From Macrostomum hystrix (taxonomy: Eukaryota > Platyhelminthes > Macrostomidae), in NCBI GenBank assembly GCA_950097015.1, contig CATNEN010000038.1, forward strand, positions 8,132,001 through 8,196,000: DNA of 64,000 nucleotides, given 5' to 3'. Within the stretch, counting starts at the first letter, position 1. Each line of letters begins with the position of its first letter. The position numbers were made by a program, and so were the translations under genes. A model generated the notes under the pieces. The model did not search any database, was not told the DNA's origin, and saw nothing but the letters and a program-made list of their open reading frames with translations. Shown piece after piece: positions 21,573-33,009 of the stretch.

Positions 21573-24500
21573 ATGTCATTCTTCATTATAGCGTTCTTTG
21601 TTTTGGTTGTAGCTTGCATTGCTTTATATTTGTATTCAAGAAAAAGTGGACCCAAGGTCGAAGGCAGCAATGATCCTGGATTCGTGCATTTCCGGAATCT
21701 TTATTTATCTGTTTATCTGCTTGGAATGGGTAAGATAAGTCGTTTCTGTAACATTTTAAAGTCACTAGTTATTCATTTTTAATTTTTATGTTTTTGTAGC
21801 TAACATCAGCTTGCTTCCTATAAATATATATGATTCATAGGCCTATATTATGCATATATTGGCTTTTATGCTTCTTTAAGGCAGAGCTTATTCCCACGGT
21901 CCCGTGCCGATAATTTCAATTTTATCCACACGGATCCGTGTGGATAAAATTGCAATTAACGGCACTGCATATATAAAGAGTTGTAGACCTATTCATACAA
22001 GCTGCCGTGTGGATAAGCAGAAAATTATCGGCACGGATCCGTGTGGATAAAATTGAAATTATCGGCACGGGACCGTGGGAATAAGCACTTCCCTTCTTTA
22101 AATCTTACCTAAAAGCACTTTCAATTTGGAAGTATGAAAATTAATATGGCTATGGCACTTGATAAATTAATTAAATTACCAATTTGTTTGATATTTTTTT
22201 TGTAGGTAGGATGGCCTAGCCTAGTCTCTACTAGGCATCTCATTTTTTATATACCTATGGCTATTGGCTAGAGCTAGGCAAACTAATATATATTTTAAGA
22301 AATATTTTGTCTTATATATTTCAATACTTTCAAGCATATTTTTTATATTTATAATTGATTAACTATTATCATTTAGTTACATGTTAGGGTATTTGAATCT
22401 TGATAAAAATCTGGCAATAGTGCACTTTCGTTTGCGAAATTATTTTTCGTTTAAATTTAAAACTTTGACACCAGAAAACAATAACAACGACAAAAATTGA
22501 TGCTTTGAACAATTCTAACAATTGTGCCAGAGCACAGTGTCTCTTTTTAGCTCTTTGGTTGCCAAACTTGCCAACTCGTCATTGTGTTCTAGTGGCGGAC
22601 ACAGGTTCAAGTAGCATTCGAGCGTGGCACAAAAAAGGCATGTCACAGATTTAATGAAAAGATAATAATAGAGCGTCCCACATGCACGCTTAAGGATTTT
22701 GACCATAGACTAAGACTAAAGCATATATTAGCATATATTCTAATTTCGAACTTTCAAATTTAAACTGAAAAATAATTTTGCAAATGAAAGTGCACTATTG
22801 CCAAAAATCTTTCTATATAAAAATAGCTAGAAAGCTTTAATGAAATAGTTCAGACTCAGTGACTATATTCATCACAAAGACATGTACCAGAAGGCTACAT
22901 GTATGAGTTGCTTAAACATTAAACAGGTGTTGTATTCCCAAATCCCTAGGAATGTACTTTAGCTTAGTCGGACCTCATATAGTTAAATACTATTAGGTCT
23001 ACACTGGCCCATGCTGGCCTTTGTTTTAATACAAGTATTTCTAATGGTCTTAAGTTAGGGGCCTCAGCCCTCAGGTAGGCACATGCATAGGTGACACTGG
23101 TCTTGACCATAGGGTAATGTATCATCAACCAAAGTGTATCTTCAAAACCAAACAATAATTTTGACTTCTTCCTTGGTCTCGTGCAAGACAGAAACAAGCT
23201 ATTGTGTTTCACAGAACAACTAATTTCAAAGTTGAAGAAATTATCTACAAGCTGAGGCATGATGTGCAATGAAGCATTAGGAGGAAAGAAAGATATTGAT
23301 GTTTCAATAGAATTTTTTATTGCAAAAGCATACTTTTTAACAACATTTTCTCAGTATGTACTTTAGATGAAGATTGTATGTGGTTGCTTGTCAATTAGAT
23401 GACCATAAATATAGTTATTTATAGAGCATGAAAAATGCTTTCAAATTACATAATTCATGATAGTTCACTCTTTAAAATAAGATTAAACCACTCACTCAAA
23501 TTGTAAAACCAAACATCAAATTCTCTGTTTGGTTTGAAGATACAAGAAAATCATTGTTCGGTTTTATATAAAAAGCAGGAATAACTTTTTTCTATTTGAT
23601 AAAATAGCAAAGGCATATACTTTTTAGAAAGATGTAACTGTTTTCTATAACTTGGCTTTTGATTTATCATCATATCTTAAATAGAAAATCTGTAGCTTAG
23701 GTTTGAAGTTAAAAAAATACACATTCTTGTTTGATTGATGATACATTACCCTACCCAGACATACAAGCTGGATAGCTAGTGTAGCTTGTGATACAATAGG
23801 GATACAGTACAGAGTGCCCTTTGCTAATACCTAGCCTAACTTTCTTACTTGTTGGCACCAGGACATATAGATAGTTCCCACTATCACACCCAAAATAAAT
23901 GAGTGAAGGAAATGACCTACTTTAATTGAGACTAAGTCTTGGTTTTGCCTTGTATGTCTAGCTGGGAATATATTTTAATCAAGTGTGGATAGGTTGCATA
24001 GATATTCATTGCAAAAAATGACTTTGTGGCATATTTGTTTTTCTCTGTTTGCTTTTTTTGCTATGTTTTTAGCAATGTTTTTAAGTAAGAAAATGTTAGA
24101 AATATGAAACATCTTAATCCTTATTGATGACATGTATTCTTAAAACATTAGTAACAATCTTATTGCCATGACCTATTGACACAATCCTATTGACACTAAC
24201 ATGTGAACATGCTATATTAGCTATCTTTATGCATACCAACCAATGGCCATATAGTTTTATATAAACCAAATGCAGGTGTTAATATCCTAGTATCATATGA
24301 GTTACATTTTAAACAAAATTCCAAATTTAGCTATTATATTTTTGTTAGGCTTTTTACAAATATTTAAAATTTAGCTATATACAAGTGCTATAAAAATTCT
24401 GCATTAATTTGTTAAGGCTTCAAAGTGTTGGTCGATTGATATTTGCATATTTTCCTGCCAAGTAAATAAAAAACCTAAGCACTTTATTTGCTTATAATAT

Positions 24501-27500
24501 TATTTCTCTGGTGTCCTTGAAAGTGCTAAAAGAAATAAATGTTGTTTTTGGTGACAAGTGTGTAAAACACTTGTGAAACATAGTATAAAACACTATGTAT
24601 TTATGTATTTTAGGTATAGTTACTATATTACAGGTTCTTTTTGTAGAAAAAATAATTTCTTAGTATTTTATTAGTCTAATTCTCTTTTCTTTGCATTAAT
24701 TTCTGTTAGCCGGCGACTGGCTGCAGGGACCCTATGTGTACGCGCTGTACGAGCACTATAACCTGTCCAAGCGGGACATCGAGTTCCTCTTTGTTGCCGG
24801 CTTCGGCGCCAGCATGCTGTTTGGCACAGTTGTCGGCTCCTTCGCCGACAAGTTTGGTCGGCGTCGCAATTGCATAATCTATGGCATCATCTACGGCCTG
24901 TCCTGCCTGACCAAGCACTCCAGCAATTTCTGGGTGCTGCTGCTGGGCCGTCTGCTCGGCGGCACTGCCACGAGCATCCTGTGGAGCGGTTTCGAGACCT
25001 GGCTAATCCACGAACATCACAGCCGCGGCTACAGCGACCGCCTGCTAGAGGAGATCCTGAGCTGGGCCACCATCGGCAATAGCATCGTGGCCATCACCTG
25101 CGGCATTGTAGCCCAGTACGCTGTGGACGCATTCGGCTATGTTGCTCCATTCGACCTGGCCCTGCTAATCCTGGCCGTCATGACCGCCATTGTGTGGTAC
25201 AAATGGCCAGAGAACTACGGCGACGCCGGCGCCGACGTCAAAAAGAGCTTCGTGGACGCCTGGAAGACTGTCCGCACGGATCGTCGTGTCCTGGGCCTGG
25301 GCATTGTGCAGTCTCTGTTCGAGGGCAGCATGTACTGCTTTGTGCTCGAGTGGACACCAGCTCTGACACCCACTGCTCCTGGTTTGTGCTCATGCTCAGC
25401 TGCCTTAATTGAATTTTGCCTTCACCAGATCCTCAATCTAGACTGTCGAATTCTCCACCAGATCCTCAATCTAGACTGTCGAATTCTCCACCGGATCCTC
25501 AATCTAGACTGTCACATTACCCACCAGATCCTCAACCTAGACTGTCACATTCCCCACCAGATCCTCAATTTAGACTGTCACATTCCCCACCGGATCCTCA
25601 ACCTAGACTGCCACATCCTGAAATCCCAAACTCTCTTAGCAAAGTGCATAATTAGCTTCCATTATAACCCTCCCCCAGCCAAGCTGAGCAGCGGTCACGC
25701 CGGCAAGATTCCCCACGGCTACATTTTTGCCGCCTACATGGTGAGCCTGATGATTGGCGGCCAGCTATTCTCATTCTGCTGCAACCGGGCCCGCCCCGAG
25801 TCCTTCATGCGCTGGGTGTTCGGCGTGAGCTCCTTGTGCCTGATGCAGCCCGCTCTGCTGCGCAGCGACTCGCTCATTCCCGTCACCTTCATCGGCTTTC
25901 TGGTGTTCGAGTGCTGCGTTGGATTGTTTTGGCCCGCCATCGGAACCATGCGCAGCAAATACGTGCCAGATTCCAGTGAGACTTCTATTCCCGTTCAAGA
26001 TTAGTCTGTGAATGCCCATTGGTTGGTCTGTGAATATCTTCTGTCTCTGATGGGTCTGTGAATGCCTTCTGATGGGTCTGTGAATGCCTTCTGATTCGTC
26101 TGTGAATGCCTCGTGATTCGTCTGTGAATGCCTGTTGATTGGTCTGTGAATGTCTTTTGATTGGTCTGTGAATGTCTTTTGATTGGTCTGTGAATGTCTC
26201 TTGATTGGTCTGTGAATGTCTTCTGATTGGTCTGTGAATACCCATTGATTTGTCTGTGAATGTCTTTTGATTGGTCTGTGAATGTCTGTTGATTGGTCTG
26301 TGAATACCCATTGATTTGTCTGTGAATGCCTATCGATTGATCTGAAAAATGATTTGTTTTTAGTCTGAATATGGTCTAGATAAATCGAGCGAGTTTACAG
26401 TCTTTTGTTTTCATGGAATTGCAGTTCGCGCTACCATCATGAACCTGTTCCGCATCCCGCTGAACCTGGTTGTGGTGATTATCCTGACTCAGAACTTTCC
26501 TATTGTGTTCATCTTCAAGTGCTGCGTCCTGTTCCTCGTGATCTGCAGCGCCATCCAGTTCTATTTGGAGCGGTGAGTTGCGGAATAATTATTTTCGTCA
26601 TTCTCTACCTATCTTGTTAGTCTCTGGTTAGCTGCTATCAACTAGAATTAAGCTAAGCCGAATGAAGTACAATGCAGTGTTTTTGCTAAATCATGATTTA
26701 AATAGTTCAGTCTAATGAGAAATTAATGGAACTATTTACAATGACAATTCAGCTGTGCTCAAACTAAACTCACGGCTTCCGCCCAATTGCCTAGGGGCGG
26801 CCCCACCCCCTCCCCGAGGAACTTAGTGAGGAAGAGCAAGTAAATGTGACAGCTGTGCAATGGCTGAGCTGGGGCAGTAATCCTGTACCAAATCCAACCG
26901 ACTTGAGCATTGCTTGCGCGTGTTAGTTGATCCCGCACACTGGCTTACCCGAATCCATGATTTCCTGATCACCGATGCCCGCACACTGGCTTACCCGAAT
27001 CCATGATTTCCTGATCACCGATGCCCGCACACTGGCTTACCCGAATCCATGATTTCCTGATCACCGATGCCCGCACACTGGCTTACCCTAATCCATGATT
27101 TCCTGATCACCGATGCCCGCACACTGGCTTACCCAAATCCATGATTTCCTGATCACCGATGCCCGCACACTGGCTTACCCTAATCCATGATTTCCTGATG
27201 ACCGATGCCCGCACACTGGCTTACCCAAATCCATGATTTCCTGATGACCGATGCCCGCACACTGGCTTACCCGAATCCATGATTTCCTGATCACCGATGC
27301 CCGCACACTGGCTTACCCGAATCCATGATTTCCTGATCAGCGATGCCCTCACACTGGCTTACCCGAATCCATGATTTCCTGATCAGCGATGCCCTCACAC
27401 TGGCTTACCCGAATCCATGATTTCCTGATCACCGATGCCCGCACACTGGCTTACCCGAATCCATGATTTCCTGATCACCGATGCCCGCACACTGGCTTAC

Positions 27501-28108
27501 CCGAATCCATGATTTCCTGATCACCGATGCCCGCACACTGGCTTACCCGAATCCATGATTTCCTGATCACCGATGCCCGCACACTGGCTTACCCGAATCC
27601 ATGATTTCCTGATCAGCGATGCCCTCACACTGGCTTACCCTAATCCATGATTTCCTGATCACCGATGCCCGCACACTGGCTTACCCGAATCCATGATTTC
27701 CTGATCAGCGATGCCCGCACACTGGCTTACCCGAATCCATGATTTCCTGATCACCGATGCCCGCACACTGGCTTACCCGAATCCATGATTTCCTGATCAC
27801 CGATGCCCGCACACTGGCTTACCCGAATCCATGATTTCCTGATCACCGATGCCCGCACACTGGCTTACCCGAATCCATGATTTCCTGATCACCGATGCCC
27901 GCACACTGGCTTACCCGAATCCATGATTTCCTGATCACCGATGCCCGCACACTGGCTTACCCGAATCCATGATTTCCTGATCACCGATGCCCGCAGCGTC
28001 ACTCGCGACGAAGTCGGCAGTGCTGGACTGGAGGCAGGCAACTCTGCCAAGCAGCCGCAGCAAGAAAAATCGATCGATGATAGCCAGGAGTTCCAAGGCA
28101 TTGCTTGA
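21573..28108 (+). CDS. MFSD5: Molybdate-anion-transporter-like MFS protein
   Basis: Five exons: 21573-21729, 24710-25381, 25679-25975, 26425-26572 and 27997-28108, each with GT/AG borders and matching phase, giving 461 aa (vertebrate MFSD5 about 450). The N-terminal membrane helix is followed by the family hallmark GDWLQGPYVYALYEHY, the MFS signature GSFADKFGRRR, CLTKHSSNFWVLLLGRLLGG and a second helix bundle (GYIFAAYMVSLMIGG, FIGFLVFECCVGLFWPAIG, RATIMNLFRIPLNLVVV). The last exon adds a hydrophilic tail. The family is linked to molybdate uptake and sits in membranes. Intron 1 (2.98 kb) carries three TIR elements, and introns 2-4 each carry a private minisatellite. The first ATG is used; the in-frame TTG codon 21 bases upstream is not needed. 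Confidence 0.93.
21886..22086. mobile_element. MITE with about 55-bp perfect TIRs (MFSD5 intron 1)
   Basis: The left arm GCTTATTCCCACGGTCCCG... is repeated exactly as a reverse complement at the right end (...CGGGACCGTGGGAATAAGC). Each arm includes the palindrome-like CACGGATCCGTG. TA dinucleotides sit inside both ends (TTATTCCC and GGGAATAA), so a TA target duplication is possible. Confidence 0.85.
22413..22802. mobile_element. 390-bp TIR element with 8-bp target duplication (MFSD5 intron 1)
   Basis: The ends GGCAATAGTGCACTTTC and GAAAGTGCACTATTGCC are perfect inverted repeats, and similarity continues for about 50 bp inward. The flanks are identical direct repeats AAAAATCT at 22405-22412 and 22803-22810. 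An 8-bp duplication points to the hAT or Merlin superfamily. A 62-codon minus ORF inside (22515-22706) is unrecognised. Confidence 0.85.
23112..23751. mobile_element. 640-bp TIR element with TA target duplication (MFSD5 intron 1)
   Basis: The ends GGGTAATGTATCATCAA and TTGATGATACATTACCC are inverted repeats flanked by TA on both sides (23110-23111 and 23752-23753). Inside, CAAAACCAAAC/GTTTGGTTTGAAG motifs recur in both orientations. TA duplications are typical of Tc1/mariner-type elements. No transposase is seen. Confidence 0.75.
25424..25620. repeat. 33-bp minisatellite, about 6 copies, in MFSD5 intron 2
   Basis: The unit contains GATCCTCAATCTAGACTGTC. The period is 11 codons and the plus frame of the gene stays open through it (HQILNLDCRIL repeats). 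Confidence 0.93.
26000..26340. repeat. 22-bp minisatellite, about 15 copies, in MFSD5 intron 3
   Basis: The unit is TTGATTGGTCTGTGAATGTC with variants. Confidence 0.93.
26935..27995. repeat. 46-bp minisatellite, about 23 copies, in MFSD5 intron 4
   Basis: The unit contains CACACTGGCTTACCC and ATCCATGATTTCCTGATCACC. The array runs into the splice acceptor: the last partial unit reads GCCCGCAG and the exon starts at 27997, while the other units read GCCCGCAC (or GCCCTCAC) at that place. Confidence 0.96.
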
Positions 28109-29337
28109 GTTTGTTTTTAAGCAGCCTTTATATTAGAAGGCCCATGCCGGCCATGATATCATGTCAGTGCCACACCTATAACTATTTAACTTGTTCACTA
28201 CTTTTTGCTACGTAATCGTCATTAGTTTATGCGCAACATGTTTATTAACACTTTTGAAACCAGATGTACTCAAAGCAAGCTAAGCAGACAATTCATTAAC
28301 AGTTTTATATAGATAAGCTTGTCTATCGGATATTTGCTCTCCGTGCAAAACCAAACCGCACTGGGTGTCTGCACCTACTAGCCATATTGTGATCTAGGCA
28401 TTCCACTTTCCTTCTGCGATCAGTTTTTTTATTTTTCTATCCAAACTAACCAAAAAAGAGCAGAACAGTTTCCAACCCACAGCTCTTTGTATATGATATC
28501 TTCGAAAACTATTTCAACTATTTGTGCCTTGCTCTCCGTTTGATCAATGCGATTGATCCTTGTGTTTTTTTAGTGTTTTATTAATATGTATTTTTTTATC
28601 TTATTATTTTCACACACAAGTAATTGTAGCTAGTTTTTGCTATCTTTTTTCTTTGCTTCATTTTCTACTAGTTTTAATTGGCCTAATAGTGTATCCGTCA
28701 GTACTGAAGCTTGTTTACTACTGGTTAAATGTTTTGAGCTGCTTAAAAAGCGCTCGTTTTTCTCTTATTTCTACTTTCAGTAGGCTGTCGAGGGTGTTGT
28801 TTAATTCACGGTAGATAATAATTCAGGATCAATCAGCCTACGGTGAAAGTTTTCATGTAATACGGCACACTGATAAAGCACTTGTGTTGCTTTGGTTCGT
28901 TGTGTTTTGGTTCCCAAAATACAAAACTCTAGCACTGTATGTGCGTCATACTTTCTTAGCAAACTTTCTTCTTCTCTGCTGACAGATTGTCAATTTTATC
29001 ACTAAACTTGCTGTTAATGTTCTTTATTAAACACTCTGGTTTACTGACAAAAATCTGGCAAGGGTAAGATTATTGAGGCTTTGACAAAATTATTTTATCA
29101 AATAAAATGTGTGCCGACCCTATTACTAAACGATAAAGCCTAAAGTGGCGCAATTTTCGACATTTTTCTGTTTTAAATAATTTTACATTAAATAACCAAT
29201 CGGCAACCGCGGGCCCTAATAGGCACTAATTGTAAGATGAAATACGGAAACGGAAATGTTTCGCTTCCGTCTGAACCATTTTCATCAGGAATTTAGAAGC
29301 AACTTAAAGAAATAGTTTTTTAAGACTGTCCTGTGGG
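28109..29337. other. Intergenic between MFSD5 and the 40-bp array
   Basis: AT-rich; no domain-bearing ORF. ACAAAAATCTGGCAA at about 29048 resembles the left junction of the 390-bp TIR element but has no partner end. Confidence 0.5.
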
Positions 29338-30388
29338 CTTGCAATCAATTCTGTAGCGACTCTAGAGACTGTTCCTTCACAATCAATTCCGTAGCGACTC
29401 TAGAGACTCTGTACCTTCACAATCAATTCCGTAGCGACTCTAGAGACTCTGTTCCTTCACAATCAATTCCGTAGCGACTCTAGAGACTCTGTACCTTCAC
29501 AATCAATTCCGTAGCGACTCTAGAGACTCTGTTCCTTCACAATCAATTCCGTAGCGACTCTAGAGACTCTGTACCTTCACAATCAATTCCGTAGCGACTC
29601 TAGAGACTCAGTTCCTTCACAATCAATTCCGTAGCGACTCTAGAGACTCTGTACCTTCACAATCAATTCCGTAGCGACTCTAGAGACTCTGTTCCTTCAC
29701 AATCAATTCTGTAGCGACTCTAGAGACTCTGTTCCTTCACAATCAATTCCGTAGCGACTCTAGAGACTCTGTACCTTCACAATCAATTCCTTAGCGACTC
29801 TAGAGACTCTGTTCCTTCACAATCAATTCCGTAGCGACTCTAGAGACTCTGTTCCTTCACAATCAATTCCGTAGCGACTCTAGAGACTCAGTTCCTTCAC
29901 AATCAATTCCGTAGCGACTCTAGAGACTCTGTACCTTCACAATCAATTCCGTAGCGACTCTAGAGACTCTGTTCCTTCACAATCAATTCCGTAGCGACTC
30001 TAGAGACTCTGTTCCTTCACAATCAATTCCGTAGCGACTCTAGAGACTCTGTTCCTTCACAATCAATTCCGTAGCGACTCTAGAGACTCTGTTCCTTCAC
30101 AATCAATTCCGTAGCGACTCTAGAGACTCTGTTCCTTCACAATCAATTCCGTAGCGACTCTAGAGACTCTGTCCCTTCACAATCAATTCCGTAGCGACTC
30201 TAGAGACTCTGTTCCTTCACAATCAATTCTGTAGCGACTCTATAGACTCTGTTCCTTCACAATCAATTCCGTAGCGACTCTAGAGACTCTGTTCCTTCAC
30301 AATCAATTCTGTAGCGACTCTAGAGCCTCTGTCCCTTCACAATCAATTCCGTAGCGACTCTAGAGACTCTGTACCTTCACAATCAATT
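29338..30388. repeat. 40-bp minisatellite, about 26 copies
   Basis: The unit contains CTTCACAATCAATTCCGTAG and CGACTCTAGAGACTCTGT. In the first third, units ending GTAC and GTTC alternate, giving an 80-bp higher-order period. The array ends about 85 bp before the acceptor of the next gene. Confidence 0.97.
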
Positions 30389-30514
30389 ATTATCTGTTAT
30401 CGATAATTCGATAGTTTTTATAAGAAATTATTTACCTACTCTCCACCCATTTCAGTTTTTTCTAGTCTCGCAGTAGAGCAAGTCCGCTTGCCTCGCTACA
30501 AATTGAAGGTTGTC

Positions 30515-32086
30515 ATGCAGGTTTCGGGGAAACGCATTTGCGACAGAGCCTATGACGATACACTCGATGCTGTTGTCAGCTCTGTGCCGCAGAGCACGGT
30601 GTCGTTAATTGTGAAGGAGAACTGCTTCTACTACCCGATGGGCAGCACACTGGACTGCTCGGAGGATAATCGCTACGAGTTCAAGGGCTATTTCGCTCTC
30701 ACCTGGGGAGACATCATCAGAGGTAATCAGCAAACAACGGTGAATAACCTGCCGCACAGTCGAGACTTGCCTCGCAACATTTTGACCCCGGACTTCACCG
30801 GCAAGAAGCCAATTAGCCGCTCCCTGTGCGCGATGGCCAACTCGCCCGATGGCGGCGTCGTACTCTGCGGCGTGACGGACGCCGGCCGGGTCGGCGGCCT
30901 GCCTTTCTCCGTTCAGGAAAAGGAGCACATCATGCTGGCAGTAGGAGACCTCTTTTCCAGGTTTAGTCCGCCAATCGGAGTAGACCGCTATCGAGTCAAC
31001 TTTGTACCAGTGCTAAAGCCCAATGAAATCGACGAATACATTCAATGCCAAGCTAGTGGCGCTGGATCGGATGCGTTTGCAGAATTTTCTCCTGATTCTT
31101 TGCCATACTTGGCGTCTCGGGACACTGCTGAATACCTTTCAGGAGGCTCAGACTGCTCCTCCAACTTGCCGACTGTGGAAGGCCAGGCTTCTGATTCAAC
31201 ATTATCACCAACCAGCCTGAATTTTTCCAATGTAATGGATACAAATTTACTGCTAACGGAAAAAGAAAATTCTAAATGTTCCGATTCGCAGTCTAATTGT
31301 ATGCCAACTAAGCTTCTGCTCAATGATGAAGCTGATGGCTCGCTTGCCTGCATGCAGCCACTACCCAAGTTTGACAACGAATTGCTGAATCAGCGCCTAC
31401 TGCTTACTGCTGACGATGGCGAGCCAGACTTGCCTGTGGAATCAGGGGAAGAGGTGTCGAGGCTGCTGACGGTCGATGACGGCTCGGGCCCGAAAGTTCA
31501 CATCGGCGACGCCGTTCGCGACTCGCCTTCTTGCGAGTCCGGATCTTCGTCCACTTCTTCATCCTCCTCTTCCGACTTGCCAAATAACGGCGGCCCTCTG
31601 AAGCATAACTTGTGTTGTTATCTGAACTGCTGGTGCCTTCAACAGCGGTTGGATAGGTTCACAGAGGGGATAGCAACTAGGCGCTACGTATTGCGCATTG
31701 AGATGCTGCCGCAGGCCTATTGCCGCATTAGTTTTACTCGGTCTGCCCTTTCTAGCGGAGGTACCAGTGCCGCGGATGACACCGAGGCAGATAGGCATGA
31801 CGAGGTCGACACTGAAGACGATGACGCATCGGATTGCACTATCGGGGAGGAGGACGAGTTCTTGGCTAGCGAGCCGCTGGCTCTTAGCATGCCGGTGTTT
31901 GTAGAAGACGAGGAAAAAGAGTGCCGAGTGCGCAGCCTGGGCGCCAACCGCTGCCTGTCCCTGCTGCAGGCACAGCAGCTGGCCGAGTCTCGCGCCATGG
32001 CCGCACTCGACGACGAGCTGGTTGAGGTCAGACGGAATTTAAAGGAGCTGCGCCTGCTGCGAGACCAGCTGATTGATAGTATCTGA
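30515..32086 (+). CDS. Schlafen-type AlbA_2 domain protein with internal disordered insertions
   Basis: Single exon, 523 aa from ATG 30515. A splice acceptor (CTCGCAG, AG 30472-30473) lies 41 bp upstream. Schlafen/AlbA_2 blocks are recognisable: SEDNRYEFKGY (E50, E55), ISRSLCAMANSPDGGVVLCGVTD (D122) and DLFSRFSPPI...YRVNFVPVL. E50, E55 and D122 fit the position of the acidic triad described for Schlafen RNases, so nuclease activity is possible. Residues about 175-375 are a Ser/Leu-rich low-complexity insertion, after which the fold seems to resume (RRYVLRIEMLPQAYCRISF); an acidic tract follows (about 420-445), then VFVEDEEKECRVRSLGANRCLSLLQAQQLAESR and a C-terminal coiled coil. Alternative: a separate AlbA_2 family unrelated to Schlafen function. 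Confidence 0.7.
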   Translation: MQVSGKRICDRAYDDTLDAVVSSVPQSTVSLIVKENCFYYPMGSTLDCSEDNRYEFKGYFALTWGDIIRGNQQTTVNNLPHSRDLPRNILTPDFTGKKPISRSLCAMANSPDGGVVLCGVTDAGRVGGLPFSVQEKEHIMLAVGDLFSRFSPPIGVDRYRVNFVPVLKPNEIDEYIQCQASGAGSDAFAEFSPDSLPYLASRDTAEYLSGGSDCSSNLPTVEGQASDSTLSPTSLNFSNVMDTNLLLTEKENSKCSDSQSNCMPTKLLLNDEADGSLACMQPLPKFDNELLNQRLLLTADDGEPDLPVESGEEVSRLLTVDDGSGPKVHIGDAVRDSPSCESGSSSTSSSSSSDLPNNGGPLKHNLCCYLNCWCLQQRLDRFTEGIATRRYVLRIEMLPQAYCRISFTRSALSSGGTSAADDTEADRHDEVDTEDDDASDCTIGEEDEFLASEPLALSMPVFVEDEEKECRVRSLGANRCLSLLQAQQLAESRAMAALDDELVEVRRNLKELRLLRDQLIDSI

Positions 32087-32478
32087 ATGCGTTGCTTCTG
32101 TCAAGTGTCTCGACAATTAGCAAATGCATCGGCCTAGAACTTTTATCTTCAATAATTTTTGTATTGATAGTTATGGTGATTAATAATACCGATTTAAAAA
32201 TGTACGTTCTCTGTTATTTTCTTGTTGCTATATATCATTATCTCACTTTAATTTTGTGGCTCTAGTCCGCATTATGTTTTGCTTTTTTATCCGCACTTGT
32301 TCAACGCTTTTGCTGTTGAATCTTTTGTTTCAAGACGTATTGATTGTTGCATAAATTTCTCGGCGCTGACGCCTCATACTTTTTTACTGCTACAGCTGCA
32401 TTTTGAAGGCTACATCAAAACATTGAAGCTACATTTACGAGTACATGGATGAGACTATCATTGGAATCTCATGAGTTG
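32087..32478. other. 3' flank of the Schlafen-type gene
   Basis: AT-rich; AATAATTTTT near 32149 and ATTAATAATACC near 32180 are possible weak polyadenylation signals. Confidence 0.35.
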
Positions 32479-33009
32479 GAAGACCACACTATTTTTCACC
32501 TTGGGGACAGACCACGCGGAGAAATACCCGCAACCTTCAACCCGCAACTTCACGATAACTCCCAAGCTGAATGACCGACCTAAAGTACACCACAGGGATC
32601 ATAATTTTCGATGAAATCCTTCTAACGTCAGCATCGTCGAGATATTTAACGATTCTTGTCGAAGACCCTGGTGACGGGGACAACTGACGTTCAATGATAC
32701 AATCATTAACAATATGATCAACAATAAATAGCGACATGGTTACTTTATGTCGTTATGAGATTTTGTGAGCCGAAAAAATATTCCCTATACTGATGTTCCT
32801 TTCTACTATAGACACCCCGTCCAGAATCTTTGAATATTATATCTCGACGATTCCGATGTCTTGTTATTCTAGAATTTGTTTCATCGGAAAGAGCGGAAAG
32901 TGTTAGCCCGTTTTCTGGATCTGCATGGCTCTGCATCTGATTGAATATTTTTGGGGATGCAGATAAAATTCAGTTACAGTTGGTTATTTGAAATGTCCCC
33001 GTGGTCTTC
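32479..33009. mobile_element. Inverted-repeat element, copy 2
   Basis: Exact ends GAAGACCAC and GTGGTCTTC enclose imperfect inverted arms (AGCATCGTCGAGATATTTAACG against CGACGATTCCGATG). It is a diverged copy of 5848-6349 in the same orientation, sharing AGAGCGGAAA and GATTGAATATTT blocks. No transposase is seen. Confidence 0.7.

Noticed and set aside
25985-26311. Minus ORF of HSQTNQ-type repeats
   Set aside because: Antisense frame of the 22-bp intronic minisatellite.
29048-29062. Second copy of the 8-bp-duplication TIR element
   Set aside because: Only about 15 bp match and no second end is found.
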